64,000 nucleotides of DNA from Sphingobacterium thalpophilum (GTDB taxonomy: Bacteria; Bacteroidota; Bacteroidia; Sphingobacteriales; Sphingobacteriaceae), in NCBI GenBank assembly GCA_945868825.1, contig CAMBMM010000001.1, positions 62,001-126,000 of the forward strand, read 5' to 3'. The notes under the pieces were generated by a model that was not told the origin of the DNA, ran no database searches, and saw only the letters and a list, made by a program, of their open reading frames with translations. Shown here piece after piece: positions 25,687 to 36,296 of this stretch. Numbering within the stretch: the stretch's first letter is position 1; each line of letters starts with the position of its first letter. Made by a program: the position numbers and the translations under genes.

Positions 25687-27751
25687 CATTAGAACCGACA
25701 TATTAATACGAGTATATTTTGCATTTGGGCTTATTGTGCTTTTTGCGGCTGCGGTACTATTCCAGCTATTTAAAGTACAAGTAGTACAAGGAGCTCACTG
25801 GCGTAAAGAAGCAAAAAAATCGGCTACTCAATTTAAGCCAGTAGAAGCCGTACGTGGTAATATTTATGGTGTAGATGGCAGTTTGTTAGCTACATCCGTT
25901 CCCGAGTACGATATCCGTATTGATTTATGGGCAAGGGGTATAGAAGATGAGAATGTGTTTGATGAAAAAGTAGATTCTCTGGCAGCTAGCTTATCGGCCT
26001 TTTTTAAAGATAAAACCCCTTCGGAATATAGCCGTTTTTTGAGAGAAGGGCGTAAAAACAAAGAGCGTTATAAATTGATTTGTAAGAACGTTTCGCATGC
26101 CGATATGTTACAAATTAAAAAATTTCCCATGTTAAACATGAAAAATAATGGAGGGGGGTGGATTCCTGAACAAAAAAATCATCGTATTAAGCCCTTTAAA
26201 GATTTAGCTGCCCGTACCATTGGTTATAAAAACGACAATGTGCAGCCAGTTGGCTTAGAAGGAGCTTATGGTAAATACATCAATGGCGAATCGGGTAGAC
26301 GTTTAATGTATCAAATCGCGGGTGGCTTTTGGGTGCCGGTAAATAATTCCAACGAAATTGAAACCAAAGATGGCGCTGATATTATTTCAACAATAGATAT
26401 AGGTATACAAGATGTGGCACAAAGAGCCTTGCTAAAACAATTGAAAAAGAGCGATGCCGACCACGGTTGTGTGATTTTGATGGAAGTAAATACGGGTGAA
26501 ATTAGGGCTATTGCCAATTACACTAAAGCTAAAGACGGCACCTATCAGGAATTATTTAATTATGCTATTCGCGAAAGCTTAGACCCGGGTTCTACCTTCA
26601 AATTGGCATCCTATATGGCCTTATTAGAAGATAAAAAGGTAGATACCAATACGGTGGTAAATACGCCAAATGGCGGTTTTACCGTATTTAACCATACCAT
26701 TAAAGAGTCGCATGGATCGCTGGGTAGTATTACTGTAAAGAAAGCCTTTGAAGTGTCATCAAACGTGGCGGTTTCTATGTTGGTATATAATAATTACGCT
26801 AAAAATCCTCGTCAGTTTACCGATTACCTATATAAGTTTGGTTTAAACAAACCACTTGGTTTACAAATTCCTGGAGAGGGCTTGCCTGTAATTAAAAACC
26901 CGAGTAATAAATCGTGGAGTGGAATGAGTGTAGCTCAAATGGCCTATGGCTATGAGATGAATATTACACCATTACAAATGCTTTCATTCTACAATTCGGT
27001 AGCCAATAATGGTAAAGCTATTGCCCCGCTTTTTGTAAGAGAAATTAGGCGGTTGGGTGCTCCGATAGAAACATTTACTGCCCGTGTAATTAATGAGCAG
27101 ATATGTAGCAAAGAAACAATAGGTAAGCTTAAAAAAATGTTGGAGGGTGTGGTAGAAGTTGGAACTGGTAGGGATGTGATTAAAAATCCATACTATAAAG
27201 TTGCAGGTAAAACTGGAACTGCACAAGTAGCCGATGGTTCTCAAGGATATAAAGGTAAAAGGGCTTATCAGGCTTCTTTTTGCGGTTATTTTCCTGCAAA
27301 CAAACCCAAATATTCGATGATTGTGGTAATAAATAATCCCAAGGGTGCTTATTACGCAGCCGTAGTAGCTGGTCCTGTATTTAGAGAAGTAGCCGATATG
27401 GTTTATGCGAACGATTTTCAAATGTTTAAACCCGTAGCGCAACAAAAATTTGCTGGCTCGGTAGCTCCATCGGTAAAAGCTGGTGATAGCGAAACCACCC
27501 GTTATTTGACCCAAAAATTTGGAGCCGCTAATAGCCCTGAACCTAGTACTAAAGCTGCTGATAGCGGAACCACCTATCGTGAAGGAGTAGTGCCCAATGT
27601 ACAGGGTATGGGTTTAAGAGATGCTATGTTTTTAGTAGGGAATGCCGGTTTAAGGGTTGTGCCAAAAGGAACCGGAAAAGTTATCCGACAGTCAACAGCG
27701 CCTGGTGTAAAATTAGCCAAAGGCTCTGCCATTGTATTAGAATTAAACTAA
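25679..27751 (+). CDS. ftsI: septal peptidoglycan transpeptidase (PBP3/FtsI) with C-terminal PASTA domain
   Basis: A class B penicillin-binding protein that cross-links septal peptidoglycan. The 690-aa protein has one membrane helix at about 11-33, a pedestal domain, and the transpeptidase motifs S305-x-x-K (GSTFK), S360-S-N362 and K511-TG (GKTGTAQ). The last 60 residues (VPNVQGMGLRDAMFLVGNAG onwards) form one PASTA domain, usual in Gram-positive PBPs and also found in Bacteroidota. murE starts immediately after its stop. It works with FtsW, encoded five genes later. Confidence 0.95.
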   Translation: MSSIRTDILIRVYFAFGLIVLFAAAVLFQLFKVQVVQGAHWRKEAKKSATQFKPVEAVRGNIYGVDGSLLATSVPEYDIRIDLWARGIEDENVFDEKVDSLAASLSAFFKDKTPSEYSRFLREGRKNKERYKLICKNVSHADMLQIKKFPMLNMKNNGGGWIPEQKNHRIKPFKDLAARTIGYKNDNVQPVGLEGAYGKYINGESGRRLMYQIAGGFWVPVNNSNEIETKDGADIISTIDIGIQDVAQRALLKQLKKSDADHGCVILMEVNTGEIRAIANYTKAKDGTYQELFNYAIRESLDPGSTFKLASYMALLEDKKVDTNTVVNTPNGGFTVFNHTIKESHGSLGSITVKKAFEVSSNVAVSMLVYNNYAKNPRQFTDYLYKFGLNKPLGLQIPGEGLPVIKNPSNKSWSGMSVAQMAYGYEMNITPLQMLSFYNSVANNGKAIAPLFVREIRRLGAPIETFTARVINEQICSKETIGKLKKMLEGVVEVGTGRDVIKNPYYKVAGKTGTAQVADGSQGYKGKRAYQASFCGYFPANKPKYSMIVVINNPKGAYYAAVVAGPVFREVADMVYANDFQMFKPVAQQKFAGSVAPSVKAGDSETTRYLTQKFGAANSPEPSTKAADSGTTYREGVVPNVQGMGLRDAMFLVGNAGLRVVPKGTGKVIRQSTAPGVKLAKGSAIVLELN

Positions 27752-29212
27752 ATGAAAAAGTTAAGAGATCTTATTTATGGCGTATCCCTTCAACAGGTGG
27801 TTGGTTCAACCAATGTAGGGATTTCGGCTATTGCTTTTGACTCTCGTTTGGTAACACCAGGCACCTTGTTTATTGCTGTAAAAGGTATACAAACCGACGG
27901 GCACGACTACATAGATAAAGCTATTGCCTTGGGCGCAACAGCTATTCTTTGCGAAAACTTGCCAACTGCATTATCAGCGGGTGTACATTATGTAAAAGTA
28001 GATCAATCGGCCAAAGCTTTGGGTACTGTTTCGGCCAATTTTTACGATAATCCATCTAGCAAATTAAAATTAGTGGGTATTACCGGAACTAATGGCAAAA
28101 CCACTACGGCCACTTTATTATTTCAATTATTTAGAGAGTTAGGCTATAAGGTGGGTTTACTATCAACGGTACAAAATCAAATTAATCAGGAAATAATATC
28201 CGCTACTCATACCACCCCAGACCCCATAGCTTTAAATCAATTATTGCGTAAAATGGTTATCGCCGGCTGCGATTATTGCTTTATGGAAGTGAGTTCACAT
28301 GCTGTAGCGCAATACCGTATTGAAGGTTTAGACTTTTCCGGAGGGGTATTTAGCAATTTAACGCACGATCATTTAGATTTCCACAAAACCTTCGACAGCT
28401 ATTTAAAAGCGAAGAAAACCTTTTTTGATGGCCTACATAAAACAGCTTTTGCCTTAACCAATTTAGATGATAAAAATGGCTTGGTTATGTTACAAAATAC
28501 CAAGGCACATTGCAAAACATATAGTTTAAAACACTTAGCAGACTATCGTGCTAAAATTATGGAGAACCAATTCAACGGCTTGTTACTCCATATAGACGAA
28601 GAAGAAGTATGGTTTAAACTTGTTGGAAGCTTTAATGCCTATAACCTATTAGCCGTATATGCCACAGCGATGTTGCTCGATCAGGATAAATTAAAAGTAC
28701 TCACCATGTTAAGCCGCTTACAAGGCGCCGAAGGCAGATTCGACTATGTAATTGCTCCCAATGGAGTGGTTGGTATTGTAGATTATGCCCACACCCCAGA
28801 TGCGGTACTCAATGTTTTAACTACCATTCGTGATATCCGTAAGGGCACTGAACAGGTAATTACCATAATTGGTTGCGGTGGCGATAGGGATAAAACAAAA
28901 CGCCCCATAATGGCTCAAGTAGCCTGCGATGGTAGCGATAAAGTAATTCTTACTTCCGATAATCCTCGTTCCGAAAACCCCGAAGAAATTATTCGCGAAA
29001 TGGAAGCAGGCGTATCGCCAAGTAACAAACGTAAAACCTTATCTATTATCGATCGTAGAGAAGCCATTAAAACGGCCTGCCATTTGGCAAAACCCGGCGA
29101 TATTATTTTGTTGGCCGGCAAAGGGCACGAAAAATATCAAGATATACAAGGGGTAAATCACCCTTTTGATGATAAAGAAATTTTAACCGATAACCTTAAG
29201 CTCCAGGACTAA
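27752..29212 (+). CDS. murE: UDP-MurNAc-tripeptide synthetase (meso-DAP-adding)
   Basis: Adds the third stem amino acid to UDP-MurNAc-Ala-Glu. The 486-aa Mur ligase has ATP-binding [14 protein letters not shown], the central [13 protein letters not shown] segment, and the specificity motif DNPR at 403-406, which marks meso-diaminopimelate addition rather than lysine. This agrees with dapA in the same window. It abuts ftsI without a gap and overlaps the mraY start by 1 nt. murF and ddl, the next pathway steps, are absent from this cluster. Confidence 0.97.
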   Translation: MKKLRDLIYGVSLQQVVGSTNVGISAIAFDSRLVTPGTLFIAVKGIQTDGHDYIDKAIALGATAILCENLPTALSAGVHYVKVDQSAKALGTVSANFYDNPSSKLKLVGITGTNGKTTTATLLFQLFRELGYKVGLLSTVQNQINQEIISATHTTPDPIALNQLLRKMVIAGCDYCFMEVSSHAVAQYRIEGLDFSGGVFSNLTHDHLDFHKTFDSYLKAKKTFFDGLHKTAFALTNLDDKNGLVMLQNTKAHCKTYSLKHLADYRAKIMENQFNGLLLHIDEEEVWFKLVGSFNAYNLLAVYATAMLLDQDKLKVLTMLSRLQGAEGRFDYVIAPNGVVGIVDYAHTPDAVLNVLTTIRDIRKGTEQVITIIGCGGDRDKTKRPIMAQVACDGSDKVILTSDNPRSENPEEIIREMEAGVSPSNKRKTLSIIDRREAIKTACHLAKPGDIILLAGKGHEKYQDIQGVNHPFDDKEILTDNLKLQD

Positions 29213-30453
29213 TGTTGTACTACTTATTCACTTGGTTAGATAAACTATACGATATTCCAGGAGCAGGCTTGTTCCAGTTTATTTCCTTCCGTACCGGCAT
29301 GGCGGTTATTTTTTCCTTACTAATTACCACGGTGTATGGCCGCAGATTAATTGATATGTTACGCAACAAGCAAGTAGGCGAAACTGTTCGAAATTTAGGT
29401 TTAGAAGGGCAAATTGAGAAGCAAGGCACTCCAACCATGGGCGGTATAATTATTCTACTAGGCATTTTAGTGCCTACCCTCTTGTTTGCCAAAATTGATA
29501 ATATATACGTCTTATTAATGCTTACCACTACCGTTTGGATGGGCGCCATTGGTTTTGTAGATGATTATATTAAAGTATTTAAGAAAGATAAAGAAGGCCT
29601 AGCAGGTAGATTTAAAATTATGGGCCAAGTGGGTTTAGCCCTCATTATTGGCTGGACTATGTATTTCCACCCCGATATTGTAGTTCGGGAACAAGTAGCA
29701 AAACCACAGGTGCAAACCGCTGGTATTTCTAACCATCAAGTAGATGGAAAAACGGTTTATACCCGCGATGTAAAATCGACTTTAACCAATGTGCCTTTCT
29801 ATAAAAATAATGAGTTCGACTATGCTAAAGTGCTCAAATTTATGGGAGATGGCTATCAGCGCTATGCGCTAATTGTATTTTTATTGGTAGTAATTGTAAT
29901 TGTAACCGCCGTATCTAACGGAGCTAATATAACAGATGGTATAGATGGATTAGCAACAGGAACCTCAGCTATTGTTGGCATAACTTTAGCCATTTTGGCC
30001 TATGTATCGGGTAATACCATTATTGCCAATTACCTAAACATTATGTACATACCCAACTCGGCCGAGTTGGTGGTATTTGCTGGAGCCTTTGTGGGTGCTT
30101 GTGTAGGATTTTTATGGTACAATTCGTACCCGGCTCAAGTATTTATGGGCGATACCGGCAGTTTGGCCATAGGCGGAGTTATAGCAGCCTTTGCCATTAT
30201 GATTCGTAAAGAATTATTAATACCAATGCTTTGTGGGGTGTTTTTGGTTGAAAATCTATCTGTAATCATTCAAGTAAGCTGGTTTAAATACACCAAGCGT
30301 AAATATGGCGAAGGTCGGAGAGTATTCCTAATGTCGCCTTTACACCACCATTACCAGAAAAAAGGCTACCACGAAGCTAAAATTGTAACCCGATTCTGGA
30401 TTATGGGTATCCTATTAGCCATTTTAACCATCGTAACCCTAAAACTACGCTAA
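29212..30453 (+). CDS. mraY: phospho-MurNAc-pentapeptide transferase, long form
   Basis: Makes lipid I from UDP-MurNAc-pentapeptide and undecaprenyl phosphate. The 413-aa membrane protein has about ten helices and the signature sites [25 protein letters not shown] (Asp pair), [27 protein letters not shown] and [11 protein letters not shown]. Residues about 157-215 are an additional hydrophilic insert compared with the roughly 360-aa E. coli enzyme, typical of Bacteroidota. It overlaps murE and murD by 1 nt each. Confidence 0.96.
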   Translation: MLYYLFTWLDKLYDIPGAGLFQFISFRTGMAVIFSLLITTVYGRRLIDMLRNKQVGETVRNLGLEGQIEKQGTPTMGGIIILLGILVPTLLFAKIDNIYVLLMLTTTVWMGAIGFVDDYIKVFKKDKEGLAGRFKIMGQVGLALIIGWTMYFHPDIVVREQVAKPQVQTAGISNHQVDGKTVYTRDVKSTLTNVPFYKNNEFDYAKVLKFMGDGYQRYALIVFLLVVIVIVTAVSNGANITDGIDGLATGTSAIVGITLAILAYVSGNTIIANYLNIMYIPNSAELVVFAGAFVGACVGFLWYNSYPAQVFMGDTGSLAIGGVIAAFAIMIRKELLIPMLCGVFLVENLSVIIQVSWFKYTKRKYGEGRRVFLMSPLHHHYQKKGYHEAKIVTRFWIMGILLAILTIVTLKLR

Positions 30454-31805
30454 TGAGCCAAAAGCCTTATATCGCAATTTTGGGAGCTGGCGAAAGCGGC
30501 GTGGGAGCGGCATGTCTGGCTAAAAAGCAAGGCTATGAGGTATTTGTTTCAGATTTTGGCACTATTGCACCGGCCTACAAGCAAGAACTAACAGCTTTGG
30601 CTATTGCTTTTGAGGAGAATCAGCATAGCGAAGAAAAAATACTAGCGGCTAGCGAAGTTATTAAAAGCCCAGGTATACCAGATAAGGCACCCATCATTTT
30701 AAAATTAGCCGAAAAGCAAATTCCTATTCTTTCTGAAATAGAGTTTGCTGCCCGATATACCACAGCAAAATTAATTGCCATTACAGGTTCTAATGGTAAA
30801 TCAACTACTACCATGCTTACCTACCACATTCTAAAAAATGCGGGTGTTAATGTAGGCTTGGGGGGAAATATTGGGCAAAGCTTTGCCCGCCAAGTGGCCA
30901 ACCAAGAGGTAGACTACTATGTATTGGAGATAAGCAGTTTTATGCTCGATAATATGTATGATTTTAAAGCTGATATCGCCGTATTGCTAAACATTACCCC
31001 CGATCATTTAGATCGATACGAATACAAGATGGAGAATTACGTGAATTCGAAATTCCGAATCATCCAAAACCAAAGCGAGGCTGATGTATTCGTGTATTGT
31101 GCAGACGATCCAGAAACATTGAGAGGCTTAGACCGCATGCAACCTCGAGCAAAAACCTATCCTTTCTCTTTAGAAAAGGTTCAAGATCCAGGTGCGTACC
31201 TCCAAGAGGATCGCATCAAAATAAATTTAAAACAAGCCAAACAGACACCCTTTGATATGTTAATGACCGACCTAGCCCTTCAAGGTAAACACAATTTGTA
31301 CAATTCAATGGCTTCGGGCATTGTGGCTAAAGTATTGGATTTGCGCAACGAAACTATCCGTGAAAGCATGGGTAATTTTACCAATATGGAGCATCGGTTA
31401 GAGCATGTTGCTCGTATCTCGGGTATTAATTTTATAAACGATTCTAAAGCAACCAATGTGAACTCTACGTGGTATGCCTTAGAGAGTATGCCTACCGATG
31501 TGGTGCTTATTTTGGGTGGCGTTGATAAGGGCAATGATTACCATATGTTGAAAGATTTGGTAAAAGCCAAAGTAAAAGCTATTGTGTGCTTAGGAAAAGA
31601 TAACAGCCGTATTCACGATGCCTTTGAAGATGATGTAGAAGTAATTGTAAATACATTTTCGGCAAGTGAAGCTGCTCAAGTGGCCTACCATTTAGCCAAA
31701 AAGGGAGATACCGTTTTGCTTTCTCCAGCATGTGCCAGCTTCGATTTGTTTAAAAATTACGAAGATAGAGGCAACCAGTTTAAGAAAGCGGTTAAAGATT
31801 TATAG
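30453..31805 (+). CDS. murD: UDP-MurNAc-L-alanine--D-glutamate ligase
   Basis: Adds D-glutamate to UDP-MurNAc-L-Ala in the cytoplasm. The 450-aa Mur ligase has an N-terminal Rossmann-like domain (ILGAGESGVGAACLAK), ATP loop ITGSNGKSTTTML, GGNIGQSF, NITPDHLDRY and the C-terminal NDSKATNVNSTWYAL and LSPACASFDLFKNYEDRG. Length and motifs are full. Start ATG overlaps the mraY stop by 1 nt; ftsW follows after 18 nt. Confidence 0.97.
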   Translation: MSQKPYIAILGAGESGVGAACLAKKQGYEVFVSDFGTIAPAYKQELTALAIAFEENQHSEEKILAASEVIKSPGIPDKAPIILKLAEKQIPILSEIEFAARYTTAKLIAITGSNGKSTTTMLTYHILKNAGVNVGLGGNIGQSFARQVANQEVDYYVLEISSFMLDNMYDFKADIAVLLNITPDHLDRYEYKMENYVNSKFRIIQNQSEADVFVYCADDPETLRGLDRMQPRAKTYPFSLEKVQDPGAYLQEDRIKINLKQAKQTPFDMLMTDLALQGKHNLYNSMASGIVAKVLDLRNETIRESMGNFTNMEHRLEHVARISGINFINDSKATNVNSTWYALESMPTDVVLILGGVDKGNDYHMLKDLVKAKVKAIVCLGKDNSRIHDAFEDDVEVIVNTFSASEAAQVAYHLAKKGDTVLLSPACASFDLFKNYEDRGNQFKKAVKDL

Positions 31806-31823
31806 TCATTAGTAGTTGAGAAT

Positions 31824-32978
31824 ATGATGGAGCAGATATTCAGCAAAGTAAAAGGCGACAGATGGATTTGGATTATTGTATTAATCCTCTCTATGTGGTC
31901 GGTATTGGCGGTATATTCAGCAACCGGAACCATTGCTTATAAAAAAGGCGTAGGTACTGAGGCCTATCTTTTTAAACACTTTGTATTTATTGTGGTAGGT
32001 ATTGCTTTAATGTATTTCTCTCATTTATTAGACTATAAATATTATGCCGGCATATCTAAATTATTAATGGTAATAACCATTCCACTGCTTTTGTATACCC
32101 TTCTTTTCGGAGCCAATGTAAACGATGCCAGTCGTTGGGTAACCATCCCTATAATTAACCAAACTTTTCAAACTTCCGATTTGGCAAAATTGGCACTTAT
32201 TACCTTTTTAGCTCGAACGCTTACCCGTAAGCAAGAAAATATAAAAGATGTAAAAAAGGCTTTTGTCCCTATTATGGGTTCGGTTTGTATCGTGTTTCTC
32301 TTAATTGCTTTAGCTAATTTATCTACTGCCTTAATGCTCTTTGGAGTAAGTATTTTATTGTTGATTATTGGCCGAATTAGCATTAAACAAATCTCTATTG
32401 TGTCTTTGGCCGGTATTGTGTTGTTAGCCGCAGTCATGTTTTTAGGCCCTCGTAGACAAACCTATTATTCACGTATACAAACCTATTTACATCCCGAAAA
32501 GGTAAAAAAAGACAAATCCTTTCAGGCAGATCAAGCAAAAATTGCCATAGCAACTGGAGGCTTATTCGGTAAAGGGCCAGGAAACAGTATTCAGCGTAAT
32601 GTATTGCCACACCCCTATTCTGATTTTGTCTTTGCCTTAATTATTGAAGAATACGGTGCCGTTGGAGGAGTTTTATTGGTATTAATCTATCTCGTTTTTT
32701 TATATCGATGCGTGTTGATTGTCACCCATAGTCCCAAGGCTTTTGGAGCTTTGCTAGCGGCAGGGCTTAGTTTCAGTTTAACCATACAAGCCTTTTCGAA
32801 TATGGCCGTAGCGGTGGGCTTGGGGCCAGTAACTGGGGTACCCTTGCCATTAGTAAGCATGGGGGGTACCTCCATTCTATTTACAAGTGTGGCTTTCGGT
32901 ATCATTTTAAGCGTAAGTCGCGATGTTGAAGAGCATAAATTAAAAGAGAAACAAAAAGTAGTAGTTGGTCAAGTATAA
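31824..32978 (+). CDS. ftsW: septal peptidoglycan glycosyltransferase (SEDS family)
   Basis: A SEDS polymerase that joins lipid II into glycan strands at the septum with FtsI. The 384-aa protein has about ten membrane helices, a conserved WVTIP loop, the FQADQAKIAIATGGLFGKGPG segment and the C-terminal GPVTGVPLPLVSMGGTS motif. Position between murD and murG in the dcw cluster favours FtsW over RodA. Two adjacent ATGs (31824, 31827) are possible starts. murG follows 1 nt after the stop. Confidence 0.95.
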   Translation: MMEQIFSKVKGDRWIWIIVLILSMWSVLAVYSATGTIAYKKGVGTEAYLFKHFVFIVVGIALMYFSHLLDYKYYAGISKLLMVITIPLLLYTLLFGANVNDASRWVTIPIINQTFQTSDLAKLALITFLARTLTRKQENIKDVKKAFVPIMGSVCIVFLLIALANLSTALMLFGVSILLLIIGRISIKQISIVSLAGIVLLAAVMFLGPRRQTYYSRIQTYLHPEKVKKDKSFQADQAKIAIATGGLFGKGPGNSIQRNVLPHPYSDFVFALIIEEYGAVGGVLLVLIYLVFLYRCVLIVTHSPKAFGALLAAGLSFSLTIQAFSNMAVAVGLGPVTGVPLPLVSMGGTSILFTSVAFGIILSVSRDVEEHKLKEKQKVVVGQV

Positions 32979-32979
32979 T

Positions 32980-34101
32980 ATGAGCAAGCGAATTATCATA
33001 AGTGGTGGCGGTACCGGAGGACATATCTTTCCGGCTTTAGCTATTGCACAAGCTTTGCAAAAGATTGACGCAAAGATTGAGATATTGTTTGTGGGAGCAC
33101 TTGGCCGAATGGAAATGGAAAAGATTCCAGCCGCTGGGTATAAAATTATTGGATTAGATATTGCAGGGATTCAGCGTATGGAGCTTTGGAAAAACATTAC
33201 CCTACCATTTAAATTGCTAAAGAGCGTGTGGCAGGCCCGTAACATTATTAAAGCCTTTAAACCCGATGCTGCAGTAGGTGTGGGTGGTTATGCTTCTGGC
33301 CCTTTATTGCTAGCAGCTAGAGGCATGGGAGTTCCCTACTTTATTCAGGAGCAAAATTCCTATGCCGGACTTACCAATAAATGGTTAGGTAAGCAAGCTC
33401 AAAAAATATGTGTAGCTTTTGATGGAATGGAAGCCTATTTCCCTGCCGAAAAAATACTAGTAACGGGCAACCCGGTTCGTAAAGAATCGGTAGCTATTGA
33501 AGGCAAAAAAACTGAAGCAGCATTTTTTTTTGGTTTAGACAGTACTAAAAAAACCATTTTACTTACCGGTGGAAGTTTAGGCGCTAGAACCTTAAACCAA
33601 GCGTTTTTAGCATCAGTAGATGACTTAGTAGCATCAGACGTGCAAGTAATTTGGCAAACAGGTAAGGCGTATTTTAGTACCATTACCTCAAGCTTAGGAG
33701 CTAAATGCCCACCGCAAATAAAGGTATTGGAGTTTTTAAACCGCATGGATTTGGCCTACGCCTTAGCTGATGTGATTGTTGCGAGAGCCGGAGCAGGAAC
33801 CATTGCTGAATTGTGTTTGGTGAAAAAGCCGGTCATATTAGTTCCATCGCCAAACGTTGCAGAAGATCATCAAACCAAAAATGCACAAGCATTGGTAAAA
33901 CACCATGCTGCACTCATGCTGAGCGATGCTCAGGCAGCAACAGAACTTATTCCCACCGTATTATCTTTAATAAACGATTCACATCAATGCACCTTATTAT
34001 CAGAAAATATTGGTCGTTTAGGCAAGCGAAATGCCGACGAGGTAATTGCCAAAGAAGTGCTGGTATTGGCTGTACATAGAAAGGAGGCCAATGATGTTTA
34101 A
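32980..34101 (+). CDS. murG: lipid II synthase (UDP-GlcNAc transferase)
   Basis: Adds GlcNAc to lipid I to give lipid II at the inner face of the membrane. The 373-aa GT28 protein has the N-terminal ISGGGTGGHIFPALAIAQ, VGVGGYASGPLLLAA, NSYAGLTNKWLG, TGGSLGARTLNQ and the sugar-nucleotide site RAGAGTIAELCLVKKPVILVP. ATG 32980 is chosen; an in-frame TTG at 32965 would lie within ftsW. Its end contains the Shine-Dalgarno for murC. Confidence 0.97.
   Translation: MSKRIIISGGGTGGHIFPALAIAQALQKIDAKIEILFVGALGRMEMEKIPAAGYKIIGLDIAGIQRMELWKNITLPFKLLKSVWQARNIIKAFKPDAAVGVGGYASGPLLLAARGMGVPYFIQEQNSYAGLTNKWLGKQAQKICVAFDGMEAYFPAEKILVTGNPVRKESVAIEGKKTEAAFFFGLDSTKKTILLTGGSLGARTLNQAFLASVDDLVASDVQVIWQTGKAYFSTITSSLGAKCPPQIKVLEFLNRMDLAYALADVIVARAGAGTIAELCLVKKPVILVPSPNVAEDHQTKNAQALVKHHAALMLSDAQAATELIPTVLSLINDSHQCTLLSENIGRLGKRNADEVIAKEVLVLAVHRKEANDV
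34081..34087 (+). promoter_or_regulatory. Shine-Dalgarno of murC
   Basis: AAGGAGG, 6 nt before ATG 34094 (3 nt before an adjacent ATG 34091), inside murG. It rules out an earlier in-frame start at 34046. Confidence 0.7.
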
Positions 34102-35446
34102 TTCAATAAAACGAGTATACTTTATTGGTATTGGCGGAATTGGCATGAGTGGCTTGGCTCGGTATTTCCACCAGCGGGGTTGTTTGGTATGTGGTTACGA
34201 TCGTACAGAAACCGATCTTACACATAGCTTACTAGCCGAAGGTATTAACATCATTTTTACCGATGATGAAAATTTAGTACCCATAAGTTTTCAAGAGCCC
34301 GATGAAGAAACGCTCATAATTTATACCCCAGCTATACCTACCGAGTCGTCTATTTTGAATTTCTTTAAGAACCAAGGTTTTGAGCTTAAAAAACGTGCCG
34401 AGGTACTAGGGATAATTAGTGAAGGGATGTTTTGTGTAGCTATTGCCGGTACTCACGGAAAAACAACTACCTCCAGCATGCTAGCGCATATACTTACCGC
34501 CTCAGGTAAAGCATGTTCGGCCTTTTTAGGCGGTATAGCAAGTAATTATAATAGCAATGTATTGTTTGGCACAAGCAATATTTTAGTAGTTGAAGCCGAT
34601 GAATACGATCGATCGTTTTTAACCCTGCATCCAAACATTGCGGTAATTACTTCTATGGATGCCGATCATTTAGATATTTTTGGAGATTCGGAAAACTTAA
34701 CAGAATCTTTCCAATTATTTGCTTCTCAGGTAAATCCTCAGGGAAAACTAATTACCAAATCGGGTTTAGCCGTAGTGGGCAATTACACCTATTCATCTAG
34801 CCAATCGGCTCAAATTGAAGCTCAACATGTACGCATCAGCCAAGGTCAATTCGTGTTCGATTTCGTTTCGCCCGAGCTCAATATTTCTAACATTACGCTT
34901 GGCTTACCTGGATTACATAATGTAGAAAACGCACTAGCGGCTATTCAAGTAGCTCTATTGTTAGACTGTACTCCAGAACAAATAAAAGGGGCTTTGGCAA
35001 CTTTTAAAGGGGTTAAACGCCGATTTGAGCTAGTGGTTAAAAACGATAAACACGTATATATAGACGATTATGCCCACCATCCGGAAGAATTAAAAGCCTG
35101 CATTACGGCCGTTAAAAGTTTATACCCAGATAAAAAGCTGATTACTATTTTTCAGCCACATTTATTTAGCCGTACCCGCGATTTTGCCGATGGTTTTGCA
35201 CAAGCATTAAGTATGAGCGATGCATTGTGGATGTTGGATATTTATCCGGCCAGAGAATTGCCGATTGAAGGGGTAAACGCTGAACTGATACTTCATAAAA
35301 CTACGCTAGCTGAACGCCATCTTTTCACTAAAAATGAAGTATTGGGCCAAGTAAGAGCAAAAATGCCCGAGTTGCTACTAACTGTTGGAGCTGGAGATAT
35401 TGATACTCTTGTTGAACCATTAAAAAATATCTTGAGCCATGATTAA
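34094..35446 (+). CDS. murC: UDP-MurNAc--L-alanine ligase
   Basis: Adds the first stem amino acid, L-alanine, to UDP-MurNAc. The 450-aa ligase has the N-terminal VYFIGIGGIGMSGLARYF, ATP loop GTHGKTTTSSML, EADEYDRSFLTLHP, MDADHLDIFGD and DDYAHHPEEL. The start at 34094 (MFNSIKRVYF) fits the SD sequence; the gene overlaps murG by 8 nt and ftsQ by 8 nt. Together with MurD and MurE here it covers three of the four Mur ligases; MurF is elsewhere. Confidence 0.97.
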   Translation: MFNSIKRVYFIGIGGIGMSGLARYFHQRGCLVCGYDRTETDLTHSLLAEGINIIFTDDENLVPISFQEPDEETLIIYTPAIPTESSILNFFKNQGFELKKRAEVLGIISEGMFCVAIAGTHGKTTTSSMLAHILTASGKACSAFLGGIASNYNSNVLFGTSNILVVEADEYDRSFLTLHPNIAVITSMDADHLDIFGDSENLTESFQLFASQVNPQGKLITKSGLAVVGNYTYSSSQSAQIEAQHVRISQGQFVFDFVSPELNISNITLGLPGLHNVENALAAIQVALLLDCTPEQIKGALATFKGVKRRFELVVKNDKHVYIDDYAHHPEELKACITAVKSLYPDKKLITIFQPHLFSRTRDFADGFAQALSMSDALWMLDIYPARELPIEGVNAELILHKTTLAERHLFTKNEVLGQVRAKMPELLLTVGAGDIDTLVEPLKNILSHD

Positions 35447-36281
35447 GCGCATACCTTGGAAAACTATTTTGACAGGATTTACTTGGACTATTTGCCTAGT
35501 AGCTTTGGTGGTATTAATGAGTTTTATTGAGCACAAAAAACAGGAAATAACCTGTGTAGGATTAAAAGTGTTTATACCCGGCGAACAAAGTTTTGTAACC
35601 CGCAAAGAAGTAGAACGAATTATTTCGGGAGTAAATGGAGACATAAAAGGCAAAGCATTAAATACCATTAATAGTCAGGCTCTGGAAGATGCCTTAAAAT
35701 CAAATCCGTTTATAAAGCAAGCTAAAGTGTATGCCGATATGAATGGGGTAGTTTGGGTGCGCATTGAACAAAGGGAACCCCTCTTGCGGATTTTTAACTT
35801 AAAAAACCAAGATTACTACGTAGATAAAAATGGGTACAAAATACCAGTAAGCCCCAATTTTACAGCCCAAGTAGTGGTAGCTACGGGTAATATTGGTGAA
35901 GATTTAGAAGCACGTGTAGCTATGTTAAAAACCCCGATAGGCAAAGAATTATTTAAAGTGGCTCAGTACTTGGCAAAAGATACACTCTGGAATAAACAGA
36001 TAGAGCAAATCTATGTAAATGCCGATTTAGATATTCAGTTGGTACCCCGTGTGGGCGATCAGCAAATTATTATTGGCACGGCCGACTCACTAGAAACAAA
36101 ATTGAACAAATTGCTCGTTTTTTATAAACAAGCCATGCCTAAGTTAGGATGGAATACCTATAAAACCATCAATTTAAAATATAGTAAACAAATTATTTGT
36201 ACCAAGAGTGGATTGTCAGCCAGTATCCAACACTTGACTACCGATACCTTAAAAATAGATTCAGCTACAGTAAAAAACTAA
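35439..36281 (+). CDS. ftsQ: cell division protein FtsQ (POTRA type)
   Basis: A 280-aa bitopic protein with a membrane helix at about 11-29, then a POTRA-like domain (FVTRKEVERIISG and the ALEDALKSNPFIKQAKVYADMNG pattern) and a beta domain (REPLLRIFNLKNQDYYVDKNG). FtsQ bridges FtsA/FtsZ assembly and the FtsWI synthase. Low overall conservation is normal; position between murC and ftsA settles the name. It overlaps murC by 8 nt. Confidence 0.92.
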   Translation: MIKRIPWKTILTGFTWTICLVALVVLMSFIEHKKQEITCVGLKVFIPGEQSFVTRKEVERIISGVNGDIKGKALNTINSQALEDALKSNPFIKQAKVYADMNGVVWVRIEQREPLLRIFNLKNQDYYVDKNGYKIPVSPNFTAQVVVATGNIGEDLEARVAMLKTPIGKELFKVAQYLAKDTLWNKQIEQIYVNADLDIQLVPRVGDQQIIIGTADSLETKLNKLLVFYKQAMPKLGWNTYKTINLKYSKQIICTKSGLSASIQHLTTDTLKIDSATVKN

Positions 36282-36296
36282 TAAATTAGAACAATC

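Noticed and set aside
26984-27514. 176-aa antisense frame in ftsI
   Set aside because: No start context, no domain pattern, and it covers the essential KTG region on the other strand.
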